From positions 461,934-525,933 of the forward strand of contig NZ_BMXP01000001.1 of NCBI RefSeq assembly GCF_014651815.1: DNA of 64,000 bases. Reading direction: 5' to 3'. Below are positions 43,086 through 52,529 of this stretch, piece after piece; the first letter of the stretch is position 1; every line of letters begins with the position of its first letter. The notes beneath the pieces are model-generated. The model was not told where the DNA came from. It did not search any database and worked only from the letters and a program-made list of their open reading frames with translations. The DNA comes from Alteromonas halophila. Lineage in GTDB: Bacteria > Pseudomonadota > Gammaproteobacteria > Enterobacterales > Alteromonadaceae. The translations under genes and the position numbers were made by a program.

Positions 43086-43936
43086 ATACGCCGTCATCAG
43101 TCACTCCGCAAGAGGCGGCCGACGAAGCCACTGACGCGCCAGTCCAGCAACCCCTGCCACTGGCCTTTATCAATGGTGAAGCGCTGATTGAGAAGCCGCA
43201 GGATTTGTTTATTCCGCCTGATGCGCTGGAAGTCATCCTGGAAACCTTTGAAGGCCCACTGGATCTGCTGCTTTACCTTATTCGCAAGCAAAAGTTTGAT
43301 ATTACGACACTGCCTGTGGCCACAGTGACCCGCCAGTACATGGAGTACGTGGAGGTGATGACAGCACTGAAGCTTGAACTGGCGGCCGAGTACCTGCTGA
43401 TGGCCGCTATTCTGGCAGAAATTAAATCCCGCTTGCTGCTGCCTAAGCGCAGCGCCGATGACGATGAGGAAGACGATCCGCGCGCAGAGCTGATTCGTCG
43501 TTTAAAAGAGTATGAGCTGGTCAAACAGGCGGCAGAAGATTTAGATGCCCAGCCCCGCATGGAACGCGACATTTTTGCTGTACAGGTAGATACGTCGGAC
43601 CAGGTCGCGCCATTGCGTATTGAGCCAGACGTGTCTCTGCAGGACATTGTACTGGCATTTACCAGTGCCATGAAACGGGCTGAAGCGTTTGAACATCATG
43701 TGATTGAGCGTGAGGCCCTGAGTACCCGCGAACGTATGTCACTGATTCTGACAACCCTGGAGCATGCGCACTACACGCCGCTGGAATCGTTGTTTACCGT
43801 CGATGAAGGGCGCTCAGGTGTGGTGGTCTCATTTCTGGCGATTCTGGAACTGGTAAAAGAAAATCTGATTTGTTGTGTTCAGGCAGGACCGTTTGCCAGA
43901 ATTCATGTAAAATTACAGTCCAATGAAGAAGATTAA
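43082..43936 (+). CDS. scpA: segregation and condensation protein A
   Basis: 284 aa kleisin that bridges the two SMC heads in the bacterial condensin. LETFEGPLDLLLYLIRKQKFDITTLPVA is the N-terminal SMC-contact helix; EYLLMAAILAEIKSRLLLP follows; winged C-terminus (GVVVSFLAILELVKENL). The first ~45 residues are an unstructured extension. Coupled to scpB by overlap. Confidence 0.95.
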   Translation: MNTPSSVTPQEAADEATDAPVQQPLPLAFINGEALIEKPQDLFIPPDALEVILETFEGPLDLLLYLIRKQKFDITTLPVATVTRQYMEYVEVMTALKLELAAEYLLMAAILAEIKSRLLLPKRSADDDEEDDPRAELIRRLKEYELVKQAAEDLDAQPRMERDIFAVQVDTSDQVAPLRIEPDVSLQDIVLAFTSAMKRAEAFEHHVIEREALSTRERMSLILTTLEHAHYTPLESLFTVDEGRSGVVVSFLAILELVKENLICCVQAGPFARIHVKLQSNEED

Positions 43937-44552
43937 TTTTGAGCAACTAAAACAACTCGTTGAAGCTACCATTTTCGTGTCCGATGGGCCGGTTAGCAGG
44001 CAGCGGTTGCGAGAGACCGTTCTGGCAGAGTTTAAGGTTGCAGACAAAACGCTGAGTAAGGCACTGAATGAACTGACACTGGATTACCGGCCGCGGGGAA
44101 TTCAGCTGGTAGAGGTGGCCAGTGGTTACCGGTTCCAGTCACTGGACAGCCTGTCGCCCTTTTTGAGCCGTCTGTGGCAGGAAAGTGCGCCGCGCTACTC
44201 CCGCGCAATGCTGGAAACGCTGGCACTGATTGCTTATCGTCAGCCAATCACCCGTGGTGAAATTGAACAGGTACGCGGCGTTGCCGTGAGCAGTAATATT
44301 ATTAAAACGCTGACAGAGCGTGACTGGATAAAAACCGTAGGCCACAAAGAGGTGCCGGGACGTCCGGCCTTGTATGCCACAACCCGGGCATTTCTGGATT
44401 ATTTCTCGTTACCATCGCTGGATGCGCTACCAAGTGCAACGGACTTTGCCGATGTGATGCGAGAAGGAAGTAATCCCGACCCCTCAACCGGATCGCAGCC
44501 ATCTGATGCCGCGACCAGTGAACAACCAAAGAGTATGACCGTTAATGACTGA
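43923..44552 (+). CDS. scpB: segregation and condensation protein B
   Basis: 209 aa, two winged helices that dimerise and bind the ScpA middle. [21 protein letters not shown] at the start; [29 protein letters not shown] in the centre; [15 protein letters not shown] after it. Ends in a Ser/Pro-rich tail. Overlaps scpA by 14 bp and rluB by 8 bp. Confidence 0.95.
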   Translation: MKKINFEQLKQLVEATIFVSDGPVSRQRLRETVLAEFKVADKTLSKALNELTLDYRPRGIQLVEVASGYRFQSLDSLSPFLSRLWQESAPRYSRAMLETLALIAYRQPITRGEIEQVRGVAVSSNIIKTLTERDWIKTVGHKEVPGRPALYATTRAFLDYFSLPSLDALPSATDFADVMREGSNPDPSTGSQPSDAATSEQPKSMTVND

Positions 44553-45441
44553 AAAGTTGCAGAAAGTATTGGCAAACCAGGGGCTCGGTTCCCGTCGTGA
44601 GATGGAACGCTGGATAGATGATGGCCGTGTGTCAGTTGATGGCAGCGTTGCGACACTGGGTGACAGAGTCGATGAAACCGCACAGATACGTGTCGATGGG
44701 CATTTACTGTCACGTCAGACAGAAAAACCGGTATGCCGGGTGTTGATGTACAACAAGCCCGAAGGGGAGTTGTGCAGCCGGCATGATCCGGAAGGGCGTC
44801 CGACTGTGTTTGATCGGTTACCGGGGATCCGTGTTGGCCGCTGGATTGCGGTCGGTCGGCTGGATATCAACACCAGCGGCCTGCTGCTGTTCACTAACGA
44901 TGGTGAGCTTGCTAACCGCCTGATGCACCCGAGCTGTGAGGTCACCCGCGAATACGCAGTACGCGTGTTTGGTGATGTGTCGCCACAAACCCTTAATACA
45001 CTGAAAAAAGGGGTGGAGCTGGATGATGGCATGGCGCGCTTTTCGACTATTCGTAAACGCAAAGAGGCCGGTGGCGAAGAAGAAAGCATGAATCACTGGT
45101 ACAACGTGACGCTGGAAGAAGGACGTAACCGTGAGGTACGGCGTTTGTGGGAGTCGCAGGAGGTGCAGGTCAGTCGGCTTATCCGTGTGAAATACGGCCC
45201 GGTTGCGCTGCAGAAACGACTGCCTCAGGGCGCCTGGGTAGAGCTGGAGTTAAGCGAGGTCAATGCGCTGCGCAAGCTGGTTCAGTTGCCTGATGAAACG
45301 CAGACGCTGGTGGATGCGCGCCAGAGCAAGCTTGATCATGCACGTATCAGCCGCATGCGCCGGTCGGTAAAAAAACACAAAGTCAGGCAGGAAAAAGGGG
45401 AAACTGCCCCGCAGAGTAAACTTCGTGGTAAACGCCGCTAG
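44545..45441 (+). CDS. rluB: 23S rRNA pseudouridine(2605) synthase
   Basis: 298 aa: N-terminal S4 RNA-binding domain ([21 protein letters not shown]) then the RsuA/RluB catalytic domain with the essential Asp in [18 protein letters not shown] and [13 protein letters not shown]. Basic C-terminal tail ([14 protein letters not shown]). Last gene of the rnm-yciO-scpA-scpB-rluB run. Confidence 0.95.
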   Translation: MTEKLQKVLANQGLGSRREMERWIDDGRVSVDGSVATLGDRVDETAQIRVDGHLLSRQTEKPVCRVLMYNKPEGELCSRHDPEGRPTVFDRLPGIRVGRWIAVGRLDINTSGLLLFTNDGELANRLMHPSCEVTREYAVRVFGDVSPQTLNTLKKGVELDDGMARFSTIRKRKEAGGEEESMNHWYNVTLEEGRNREVRRLWESQEVQVSRLIRVKYGPVALQKRLPQGAWVELELSEVNALRKLVQLPDETQTLVDARQSKLDHARISRMRRSVKKHKVRQEKGETAPQSKLRGKRR

Positions 45442-45542
45442 GGAAAATGCGATAAAGTCTATCGCCACTGAGCCAGCCCGGAAGTGTATACCTGCAAGAC
45501 CGGTATCGAAGACAATGGCCATCGGCCGCGGCAAGCACTTCC

Positions 45543-46316
45543 TTAGTCGGGGCATCCCTGCTGAAATGAAAACGCATCGGTGATATGGCGTATTGTGTTT
45601 TGCTCGTTTGCCAGATAGGTATTAAACCGCGCCAGTACTTCAGGGTGCTGGCGGGTTGAGAGGCGATAACCCAGTGTTGACGGTGCAAATGCGGTAGACA
45701 CAGCAAATGTCTGAGCGGGTTCTCCGAGTGCGGCGCCTTCTCTTTGAATGGTACTGATATGCAAGTCCAGTCCATCCACCATCCCATTTAACAGCATACG
45801 GGTAAGCACTTTTAGTGACGAGTCTGTCACTAGCTCAACCTCACCGGTGTTAACGGCTTCTTCCCACTTTTTATCCGGTAAAAAGCCATACAGGGTATCG
45901 AGTTTAGTGAACTGGCCGGCTGGCATATGCTGGTTCTCAGCCAGTGTTACCACATCGGCACATAGCGTAATGACGAGCTCACTGTATTTAAGATCGGGAT
46001 CAAGCTGGCTGGTCCAGTACGGATTATCAGGCAAACGAAAGTCAATGGCTCCACCATCGTACCATTCATGGAAGCGCTGGATAGGCAAGGGAATAAATTC
46101 AAACGTTATGCCTTCAGACCGCGCAAACTCTTCCATTATACGTTTCAGAATGCTGCTGCTTTGCTCGTTGTTAAAGTCCATCAACGGGTAATAAGACAGG
46201 TTTTCAACGCCAACACGGTAAACCTCACCGCTGGCACGAACGGTCATAGCAAGTATGGACAACAGTATGACAAGCAACAGCTTACGCATAAAGACAGAAT
46301 GTGTGTTTACAGTCAT
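45543..46316 (-). CDS. periplasmic solute-binding protein (SBP_bac_3-like)
   Basis: 257 aa with a Sec signal peptide (KLLLVILLSILAMTVRASG). VYRVGVENLSYYPLMD opens the binding lobe and RIMEEFARSEGITFEFIPLPIQRFHEW follows, as in amino-acid-type periplasmic binding proteins. No ABC transporter genes are adjacent, so it may serve a sensor or a distant transporter. A second start at 46288 is possible. Confidence 0.75.
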   Translation of the reverse strand: MTVNTHSVFMRKLLLVILLSILAMTVRASGEVYRVGVENLSYYPLMDFNNEQSSSILKRIMEEFARSEGITFEFIPLPIQRFHEWYDGGAIDFRLPDNPYWTSQLDPDLKYSELVITLCADVVTLAENQHMPAGQFTKLDTLYGFLPDKKWEEAVNTGEVELVTDSSLKVLTRMLLNGMVDGLDLHISTIQREGAALGEPAQTFAVSTAFAPSTLGYRLSTRQHPEVLARFNTYLANEQNTIRHITDAFSFQQGCPD

Positions 46317-46507
46317 TCATTGAGCATACCCCTGTAACCTGGCTAACACCAGAGTGAATTTGTCGACAGATCTGGTGCGTGCAGGTGTGCAGTGTCGATC
46401 TTTCAGCGGTACCGATACGTAGGGAGTGGCTACAAGGCCATGACTGGCAGGCGTTACAGCCTGTCAGACTGAGGTTAAAATACGCTTAACTTATTCTGGA
46501 GGATAGC

Positions 46508-47311
46508 ATGAAAGATATGCCGCAACTGGGTATAGGAACATTCAGACTGGAAGGCGACACGGCACGGCGCAGTGTACTGGATGCGTTGCAGGTGGGATTT
46601 CGGCACGTAGATACCGCGCAGTTTTATGGTAACGAGGAACAGGTCGGTGACGCTATCATAACCAGTAAGCTGGAACGCAATGATCTGTTTGTCACGACCA
46701 AAGTCTGGTATGAGTCACTCAGCGAAGACAAGTTTATTCCCAGTGTTCATGAAAGCTTATCGAAATTAAAGCTGGAGCATGTCGATCTGCTGTTGGTTCA
46801 TTGGCCCTATCCGGGTGAAGAGGTTCGAATGGAAGACTACCTTGGCCAGCTTGCGAAGGCGAAAGAACTGGGGCTGACCCGGCATATTGGCGTCTCGAAC
46901 TTTACTATAGAGCAAATGGAAGAAGCAGAACGGATCCTGGGTAAGGGCGCTATTTACACCAATCAGATTGAGCTTCATCCGTTTATGCAAAACCGTAAAG
47001 TGGTTGAGGCGTGCGAAGCGATGGGCGTGATGGTTACCGCGTACATGCCATTTGCTGTCGGTAAAATTATGGACGATGAGACCCTTAATGCGATTGCCGA
47101 TGAACACAATGCCACGCCAGCGCAGGTAGTGCTGGCCTGGATGGAGAAGAAAGGGATCCGGACGATTCCGTCATCCACCAGTAAAGTACATTTGCAGGAG
47201 AATTTTGACTATACGGGCGTCACACTGACGAAGGATAATATCGCGCGAATTGACGATCTGGACAACGGTGAGCGCATTGTAGACCCGGACTTTGCGCCAC
47301 ACTGGGACTAG
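46508..47311 (+). CDS. aldo/keto reductase, DkgB-like
   Basis: 267-aa NADPH-dependent TIM-barrel reductase. RHVDTAQFYGNEEQVGDAI carries the catalytic Asp/Tyr; KVWYESLSEDK holds the catalytic Lys; LLLVHWPYPGE the His; IPSSTSKVHLQENF binds the cofactor phosphate. Matches 2,5-diketo-gluconate/methylglyoxal reductase B types. Single gene with GGAGG upstream. Confidence 0.9.
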   Translation: MKDMPQLGIGTFRLEGDTARRSVLDALQVGFRHVDTAQFYGNEEQVGDAIITSKLERNDLFVTTKVWYESLSEDKFIPSVHESLSKLKLEHVDLLLVHWPYPGEEVRMEDYLGQLAKAKELGLTRHIGVSNFTIEQMEEAERILGKGAIYTNQIELHPFMQNRKVVEACEAMGVMVTAYMPFAVGKIMDDETLNAIADEHNATPAQVVLAWMEKKGIRTIPSSTSKVHLQENFDYTGVTLTKDNIARIDDLDNGERIVDPDFAPHWD

Positions 47312-47348
47312 ACAACAGACTTATTCGCGTCTTCGCTGAGTAATTGCG

Positions 47349-47379
47349 CCTGCCTGCCGGCAGCATGTCGGCAGGCAGG
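47349..47379. terminator. 11-bp perfect hairpin after the reductase gene
   Basis: CCTGCCTGCCG pairs with CGGCAGGCAGG across nine bases, 38 bp after the aldo/keto reductase stop. Very stable but without a T-run. Confidence 0.6.
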
Positions 47380-47450
47380 GTAATCGATTGCGGACCGGCG
47401 TTCTGTTGGGCATAGTATGCTTTCATCATTGACAAGGTAGTACAGCAAGC

Positions 47451-48740
47451 ATGGATAAAGTGCGCCAGCTGCAACGGGCAAAAAATCAGGCTCTGGCATG
47501 GCTAATTGGTGCTGCGCTGGTGTTTATTGCTACAACAGGTGCGCAACAGTGGTATCCGGTAGTGGCTGACAGTCACTGGCTTGGCCTTATCAAAATGGCC
47601 AGCGAAGCAGCGCTAATCGGGGGGCTAGCAGACTGGTTTGCCGTATCCGCATTGTTTCGGCCAATTCCATCCCGTTTTCCTATTCCTCACACCAACATTG
47701 TCGCCCGTAATAAGCCCGCAATTGCAGACAACCTTTCCCGTTTCGTCCGGGACAAGTTCTTCAACACCCAGGCACTGACACAACTGATAGAATCCAGTCA
47801 GCCTGCCCGCGGTGCCGGACGCTGGCTGCAGCGCCGGCAAAATGCCGGGCGTGCAGCCGGCTATCTGAATGATATATTTGCCGGTAGTCTGCATTTGATT
47901 GATGATGCGCCGGTGAAAGCGATGCTGCTTGACACCAGTAAGCGGGCTCTGAACAACCTCAATCTGGTGCCGCTGATTGGCGCTGCGTTTCGGTTAATGA
48001 GCAAGGAACGGCACCATCAGGCTTTGCTGAACCGTTTGCTGATGCGGTTAACCGCTATGTTGTCGACACCGGCGGCGCGTGAACAGCTTGCAGAAAAGCT
48101 GAATAGCTGGCTGAAAACCGAACATGCACGCTTATCGCGGCTACTTCCGTCAAGCTGGCTGAGCAGGCAGGGAGCCGATATAGCCGTCAATGCCATCGCC
48201 AGTACGTTGCAGGACATCAATGATGATCCGGCGCATCCTGCACGTCGTGAGCTGGACAGGCAAATCGCCGTGTTCATTCGGCGTCTGGAGCGCGACCCTG
48301 AGTACGCAGAAAAAATTGATGCGGTAAAACATCGCCTGTTAAACAACGCTGCGTTACATCATTACCTGCACACGTTGTGGGAAGATTTGCATCAATGGCT
48401 TGAACGCGATTTGGCATCACCGCAGGGAAAAACGGTCACGGCACTGACCGATGTTTTTGAAGGGATTGGTCAGCGGATTTCGACTACGCCGGCACTTGCG
48501 GCATCGCTGGATAAACATATCAGCGAGGCTGGGCAGTATATGGCACCTGAACTGGCAGAGTTTCTGACCGAACATATCAGACAGACCATACTGGCGTGGG
48601 ACGAAACTGCCCTGGTCGAGCAAATTGAACTGAATATCGGCAGCGATCTGCAACGTGTTCGCATCAACGGTACACTGGTCGGTGGCCTTATCGGTGCGCT
48701 CCTTTACGGTATCGAACAGGCTATTGGGTTGTTTCGTTAA
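47451..48740 (+). CDS. DUF445-family membrane protein (YjiN-like)
   Basis: 429 aa. Helices near residues 13-31 and at the C-terminus (VGGLIGALLYGIEQAIGLF) enclose a long helical body; GLADWFAVSALFRPIPSRFPIPHTNIVARNKPAIADNL is the family hallmark. Function is not established for the family. The last 20 bp overlap the end of tpm on the other strand. Confidence 0.88.
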   Translation: MDKVRQLQRAKNQALAWLIGAALVFIATTGAQQWYPVVADSHWLGLIKMASEAALIGGLADWFAVSALFRPIPSRFPIPHTNIVARNKPAIADNLSRFVRDKFFNTQALTQLIESSQPARGAGRWLQRRQNAGRAAGYLNDIFAGSLHLIDDAPVKAMLLDTSKRALNNLNLVPLIGAAFRLMSKERHHQALLNRLLMRLTAMLSTPAAREQLAEKLNSWLKTEHARLSRLLPSSWLSRQGADIAVNAIASTLQDINDDPAHPARRELDRQIAVFIRRLERDPEYAEKIDAVKHRLLNNAALHHYLHTLWEDLHQWLERDLASPQGKTVTALTDVFEGIGQRISTTPALAASLDKHISEAGQYMAPELAEFLTEHIRQTILAWDETALVEQIELNIGSDLQRVRINGTLVGGLIGALLYGIEQAIGLFR

Positions 48741-49383
48741 GCACTGGCAACGGGCTTAATGAAAAGGCCAGGCAGTCAGCAGCAACCTGCTGCTTAAGCC
48801 CACCCTCAATGGGGCGCCGGTACAACCGGCTTATCCGGTAGTCGTTGCCATAGAGTTGCTCAACCATTTCCTGTGGAACACTAAAAGGCGGGCCTGCCAT
48901 CTCAGCCTGATGATAATCAAAGGTGATAAGTAGTTGTGGCAACTGAGGTGCCAACTGGCAAATCTTAACTGCATAGGCCCGGCGCATGTCATCAGGTAAG
49001 GCGACCAGCGCTGCGCGGTCATACACGGCCGTTACCCTGCCCACATGCGCTTGCGTAACTGAAAATATATCGCCTGCAAGGACGGTGAGCCGGTCATGTG
49101 TATAGCGTCGGATCCCGTTGTTATCCGTTATCTCTGGTACTGCGTTAAGCTCATCAAAAAGCTGCGTGACAGCAACTTCACTAAGCTCAATACCAACGAC
49201 CTCATAGCCATGTGCTAACAGCACGTGGATATCGTGGGTTTTACCACATAAGGGCACCAGAACCCGTGGCTTATCCGCGCGACTGAAGACGTCCATGAAT
49301 TTTCTTAAGAGCGGATTGCCGTCCTGCTCATGAAAACCTATCTCATTGTTTTGCCACTTGGCATGCCAGAAATCCTGTTCCAT
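48721..49383 (-). CDS. tpm: thiopurine S-methyltransferase
   Basis: 220 aa SAM-dependent enzyme. FWHAKWQNNEIGFHEQDGNPLL at the N-terminus, VLVPLCGKTHDIHVLLAHGYEVVGIELSEVA for SAM, VYDRAALVALPDDMR further on. In marine and tellurite-resistant bacteria it methylates selenium or tellurium compounds; substrate here not known. Convergent and overlapping with the DUF445 gene. Confidence 0.93.
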   Translation of the reverse strand: MEQDFWHAKWQNNEIGFHEQDGNPLLRKFMDVFSRADKPRVLVPLCGKTHDIHVLLAHGYEVVGIELSEVAVTQLFDELNAVPEITDNNGIRRYTHDRLTVLAGDIFSVTQAHVGRVTAVYDRAALVALPDDMRRAYAVKICQLAPQLPQLLITFDYHQAEMAGPPFSVPQEMVEQLYGNDYRISRLYRRPIEGGLKQQVAADCLAFSLSPLPVLNETTQ

Positions 49384-49430
49384 TTACAACGCTCAATTAA
49401 CGACGGGGCTAAAGAGTGACACGTAGTCGA

Positions 49431-49448
49431 GAGCGGCGCAAGCCGCTC
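49431..49448. terminator. short GC hairpin between tpm and the repetitive lipoprotein
   Basis: GAGCGGC GCAA GCCGCTC, a tetraloop hairpin, 32 bp downstream (minus strand) of the lipoprotein stop. No strong T-run. Confidence 0.5.
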
Positions 49449-49479
49449 AGTGAGGTTTGTCAGTCGGTGTGACAGGACA

Positions 49480-50139
49480 CTATTCGTCGCGCTGAGTGTA
49501 CCGTTTTATCACTTTCTGCTGATGCGCCGGATTATCGATATGTAACTCTACATGGCGGCGTAGAATGATGTCACCGGCAACGGTCACAGACGCCTCAATG
49601 GTCAGGGTAGAGGTACTGCTTCCCCAGTTGTTGTCGTCCTTGCGGCGAAATATGATATCACCGTCGATGTGTGTATTACCGGTGAGGCTGATGTCACCAT
49701 TTGAGGTTTCAATATCGCCTTTTACCTCGGTATCATTCAGGTCGATATCACCGTTCACCGTTTCAATATCCGCACCAATCCGTGTCCCGGTTTTTGCCGT
49801 GATATCGCCGTTTACAGTTTCAATGCTACTTTCTATACGGACGTTACGGCCCAGATCGACATCGCCGTTAACCACATCGATACTCGCTGCTTTAGCACTA
49901 TTAAATAACTCAATAGAGCCGTTGACGGCATCAATGCGTCCAGCACTGGCATCTTCTTCAAGGGTAACGCCACCATTGACCGTTGATATGTCATCGACCT
50001 GCCGGCCTGCGGCGACGTCAACGCCGCCAAAGACGCTACTGAGATCACCGTTACCGGCACCGTCAACGTGAATGACACAGCCGCCAAGCGTAAGCGAACC
50101 AGCAATAGCCAGCGCAGTAAACGTTCGTGTTGTTAACAT
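49480..50139 (-). CDS. lipoprotein with repeated 'ETVNGDI' motif (beta-solenoid)
   Basis: 219 aa with lipobox ITGSLTLGGC. From residue 50 a repeat of about 19 residues recurs: ISTVNGGVTL, IDAVNGSIEL, IDVVNGDVDL, IETVNGDITA, IETVNGDIDL, IETSNGDISL. This matches right-handed solenoids of the DUF4097/adhesin-like class. Probably faces the periplasm or the outer membrane. Lone gene upstream of bamE's convergent side; function unknown. Confidence 0.8.
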   Translation of the reverse strand: MLTTRTFTALAIAGSLTLGGCVIHVDGAGNGDLSSVFGGVDVAAGRQVDDISTVNGGVTLEEDASAGRIDAVNGSIELFNSAKAASIDVVNGDVDLGRNVRIESSIETVNGDITAKTGTRIGADIETVNGDIDLNDTEVKGDIETSNGDISLTGNTHIDGDIIFRRKDDNNWGSSTSTLTIEASVTVAGDIILRRHVELHIDNPAHQQKVIKRYTQRDE

Positions 50140-50258
50140 AATTATTTTCCTTTATGAGTGTGTACAGCGATAATCAGAGCAAACACTGCACCAAAATAAT
50201 TAAGTTATATTTATCAAATGGTTATGCTTTATTTGATGGCCGGGCGGCCGGAGGGAGT

Positions 50259-50291
50259 AGTCCGATACACCAAAATGTTGTGTATCGGACT
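50259..50291. terminator. 12-bp perfect hairpin downstream of bamE
   Basis: AGTCCGATACAC pairs with GTGTATCGGACT across nine bases, 22 bp past the bamE stop on the minus strand. Only four T follow. Confidence 0.6.
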
Positions 50292-50313
50292 AAAACTGAA
50301 TAAAGAGTGGGCG

Positions 50314-50670
50314 TTACTGGTCTAGCGGTGTGTCAAAATCTTCTGATAGCTCAAAGTCGCCCTCAACGTTGCTGACTTTTCCATCGTCAAAGGTAATAAT
50401 CATGCGCTTTTGAAAGTCTTCGCCACGTTTACTCATTCCACGTTTCATATCGTAAACGTAATACCAGGTATCATCATCAAAGGTGTCATCCACCACTGGA
50501 TTTCCAAGTACATAGATGACCTGATCTTTGGTCATTCCTATCCGCAGCTTTTTAACGTCCCGCTCATCTAAAAAATTGCCCTGGGGTACGTCAATTCGAT
50601 AAATCCAGTTACTGCAGGCACCTGTTGCCAGGGCCAGCACCAATACGAATGCAAGTCTGTACAGCTTCAT
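50314..50670 (-). CDS. bamE: outer membrane assembly lipoprotein BamE
   Basis: 118 aa; a lipoprotein of the BAM complex that inserts barrel proteins. Signal/lipobox VLALATGACSN, then VDVPQGNFLDERDVKKLRIGMTKDQVIYVLGNPVVDD, TWYYVY, and LTVTFDDGKV-like IITFDDGKVSNVEG. Its place upstream of recN on the same strand order is conserved in gammaproteobacteria. Confidence 0.95.
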   Translation of the reverse strand: MKLYRLAFVLVLALATGACSNWIYRIDVPQGNFLDERDVKKLRIGMTKDQVIYVLGNPVVDDTFDDDTWYYVYDMKRGMSKRGEDFQKRMIITFDDGKVSNVEGDFELSEDFDTPLDQ

Positions 50671-50801
50671 GGGTGAGTCGATTCCATCAATGCGTTGATT
50701 ATTGGTGGCACCCGGTTAATACAAGAAGAGGCCACCGAGTGCGCTCGTTATTTTAGCGCGAAGGCATGCTACCTTGTCCACTATGACCAATCAACCGCTG
50801 A

Positions 50802-52487
50802 TTAGTTCGATTCTGTGCTTTTCAGTAATTCACGTGCATTTGCCAGGGCTGACTCTGTTACCTTGTCACCGGCGAGTAATCTGGCCAGTTCATCTACCCG
50901 GTCCTGCTTGGTGAGTGCCAGCATTTGGGTTTCGGTGCTCGCTCCGTCAGTTAATTTGCTGACAAACAACTGATTATGCGCCTGTGCAGCCACCTGAGGC
51001 AGGTGCGTGACACATAATACCTGAGACTGTTTGCCCAGTTTGCGCAGCAAGCCGCCCACTATTGACGCCGTTGGCCCGCTAATACCGGCGTCGACCTCAT
51101 CGAAAATCATGGTCGGTGTAGCCTGTTGATCACTGGCAATAACCTGTATGGCAAGCCCAATACGTGACAATTCACCGCCTGATACCACTTTATCCAGCTT
51201 ATCCAGTGGCTGGCCCGGGTTGGTAGAAACGGTGAATGTGACGGTATCCAGGCCTGTTTGCGATGGCTTGAGCGTTTCATCAAAGCACACCTCCACGGCC
51301 AGCTGTGCATGCGGCATATTCATCTGGCGGATTTGTGCTTCAATGTCACTGGCGAGTTTCTTTGCTGCGCTCTGACGGGATTCAGACAAACTTTTCGTCG
51401 CGTTCAGGTAGTCAGCGTGTGCGGTTGCTACCTGCGTTTCAAGATCCGCCAGCAGCGATTCCTGATTATTCAGCGTTTCAAACTCAGCACTGAGTTGTTG
51501 ATGGTGCTGGTAGAGTTCTTCGGGTTCTATCTGATGCTTTCTGGCAAGCTCCATGGCCTTGCTAAAACGTGCTTCTACCTGTTGCAGACGTAAGGGATCG
51601 ATTTCCAAATGGTCGCAGTAAGTGCGTAATTCCTGAGACGCTTCCTCTACCTGAATAGCCGCATCGTTAAGCATCGTCAGAATTGGCGACAAACTCGCAT
51701 CGTGCTCAGTCAGCTCGGTCAGGCGCTCAATACTGCTCTGAATAATGCTTAGTGCATTACCTTCATCACTCTCGTACAGCTGATAGAAGCTGGTCTGCGC
51801 CTGCTCAAGTAAACTGGCACCATTGCTCAGGCGTTTGTGTTCGGTTTCCAGCTCGCCAAATTCCTCTTCGCCAATTGCAAATTCGTCCAGCTCTTTCACC
51901 TGGTAAGTGAGCAGTTGCAGGCGGTCTTCACGCTGTCGCGCAGCCTCGTTAAGATCACGCAGTTTGTGCTGGTTTTCCCGCCACAGCGCGTAACTTTGTC
52001 TGACACGCTGTTGATGTATTTGGTTTTGTGCATAGCTATCCAGCAAGCTACGCTGATGATCCTCTTTTAGTAACTGCAGGTGGGTGTTCTGACCATGAAT
52101 AGCCAGCAAGGTTTGCCCCAAGCCTTTGAGCTGCTGCAGTGACACAGGCGAGCCATTGATAAATGCTTTGGAGCGGCCCTCTTTGGATATCACCCGGCGA
52201 ATAAAGCAGGTGTTATCGTCTTCATCGGAGGTCAGTTCGTGTTCATCGAGTAGCTGCCTGGCTGCGGTATTGCCGTCAAGTGAGAAATGCGCAACAATTT
52301 CTGCTTTGCCCGCCCCCTGGCGGACGGCACTGGCATCGGCGCGTTCCCCTAAGCACAAACTCAGGGCATCTATGGCAATAGATTTACCGGCACCGGTTTC
52401 GCCGGTAATGGCGGTAAGACCGTGCTCAAGATTCACATTGAGCTGCTTAACCACGGCAAAGTTACTGATAGAGAGATGCACTAACAT
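50802..52487 (-). CDS. recN: DNA repair ATPase RecN
   Basis: 561 aa SMC-like protein acting early in double-strand break repair. Walker A ITGETGAGKSIAIDAL; long coiled coil (residues ~165-360); ABC signature VSGGELSRIGLAIQV; Walker B MIFDEVDAGISG; VTHLPQVAAQAH as the H-loop. A LexA-like box lies 27 bp upstream, so SOS control is expected. Confidence 0.96.
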   Translation of the reverse strand: MLVHLSISNFAVVKQLNVNLEHGLTAITGETGAGKSIAIDALSLCLGERADASAVRQGAGKAEIVAHFSLDGNTAARQLLDEHELTSDEDDNTCFIRRVISKEGRSKAFINGSPVSLQQLKGLGQTLLAIHGQNTHLQLLKEDHQRSLLDSYAQNQIHQQRVRQSYALWRENQHKLRDLNEAARQREDRLQLLTYQVKELDEFAIGEEEFGELETEHKRLSNGASLLEQAQTSFYQLYESDEGNALSIIQSSIERLTELTEHDASLSPILTMLNDAAIQVEEASQELRTYCDHLEIDPLRLQQVEARFSKAMELARKHQIEPEELYQHHQQLSAEFETLNNQESLLADLETQVATAHADYLNATKSLSESRQSAAKKLASDIEAQIRQMNMPHAQLAVEVCFDETLKPSQTGLDTVTFTVSTNPGQPLDKLDKVVSGGELSRIGLAIQVIASDQQATPTMIFDEVDAGISGPTASIVGGLLRKLGKQSQVLCVTHLPQVAAQAHNQLFVSKLTDGASTETQMLALTKQDRVDELARLLAGDKVTESALANARELLKSTESN

Positions 52488-52513
52488 AAAACCACTCGAT
52501 GTTTATACAGGTA

Positions 52514-52529
52514 GTGTAAATATATACAG
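52514..52529 (-). promoter_or_regulatory. LexA (SOS) box upstream of recN
   Basis: On the minus strand CTGTATATATTTACAC, one base off CTGT-N8-ACAG. A second half-site (CTGTATAAAC) lies closer to the gene. recN is a classical SOS gene with multiple LexA sites. Confidence 0.75.
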
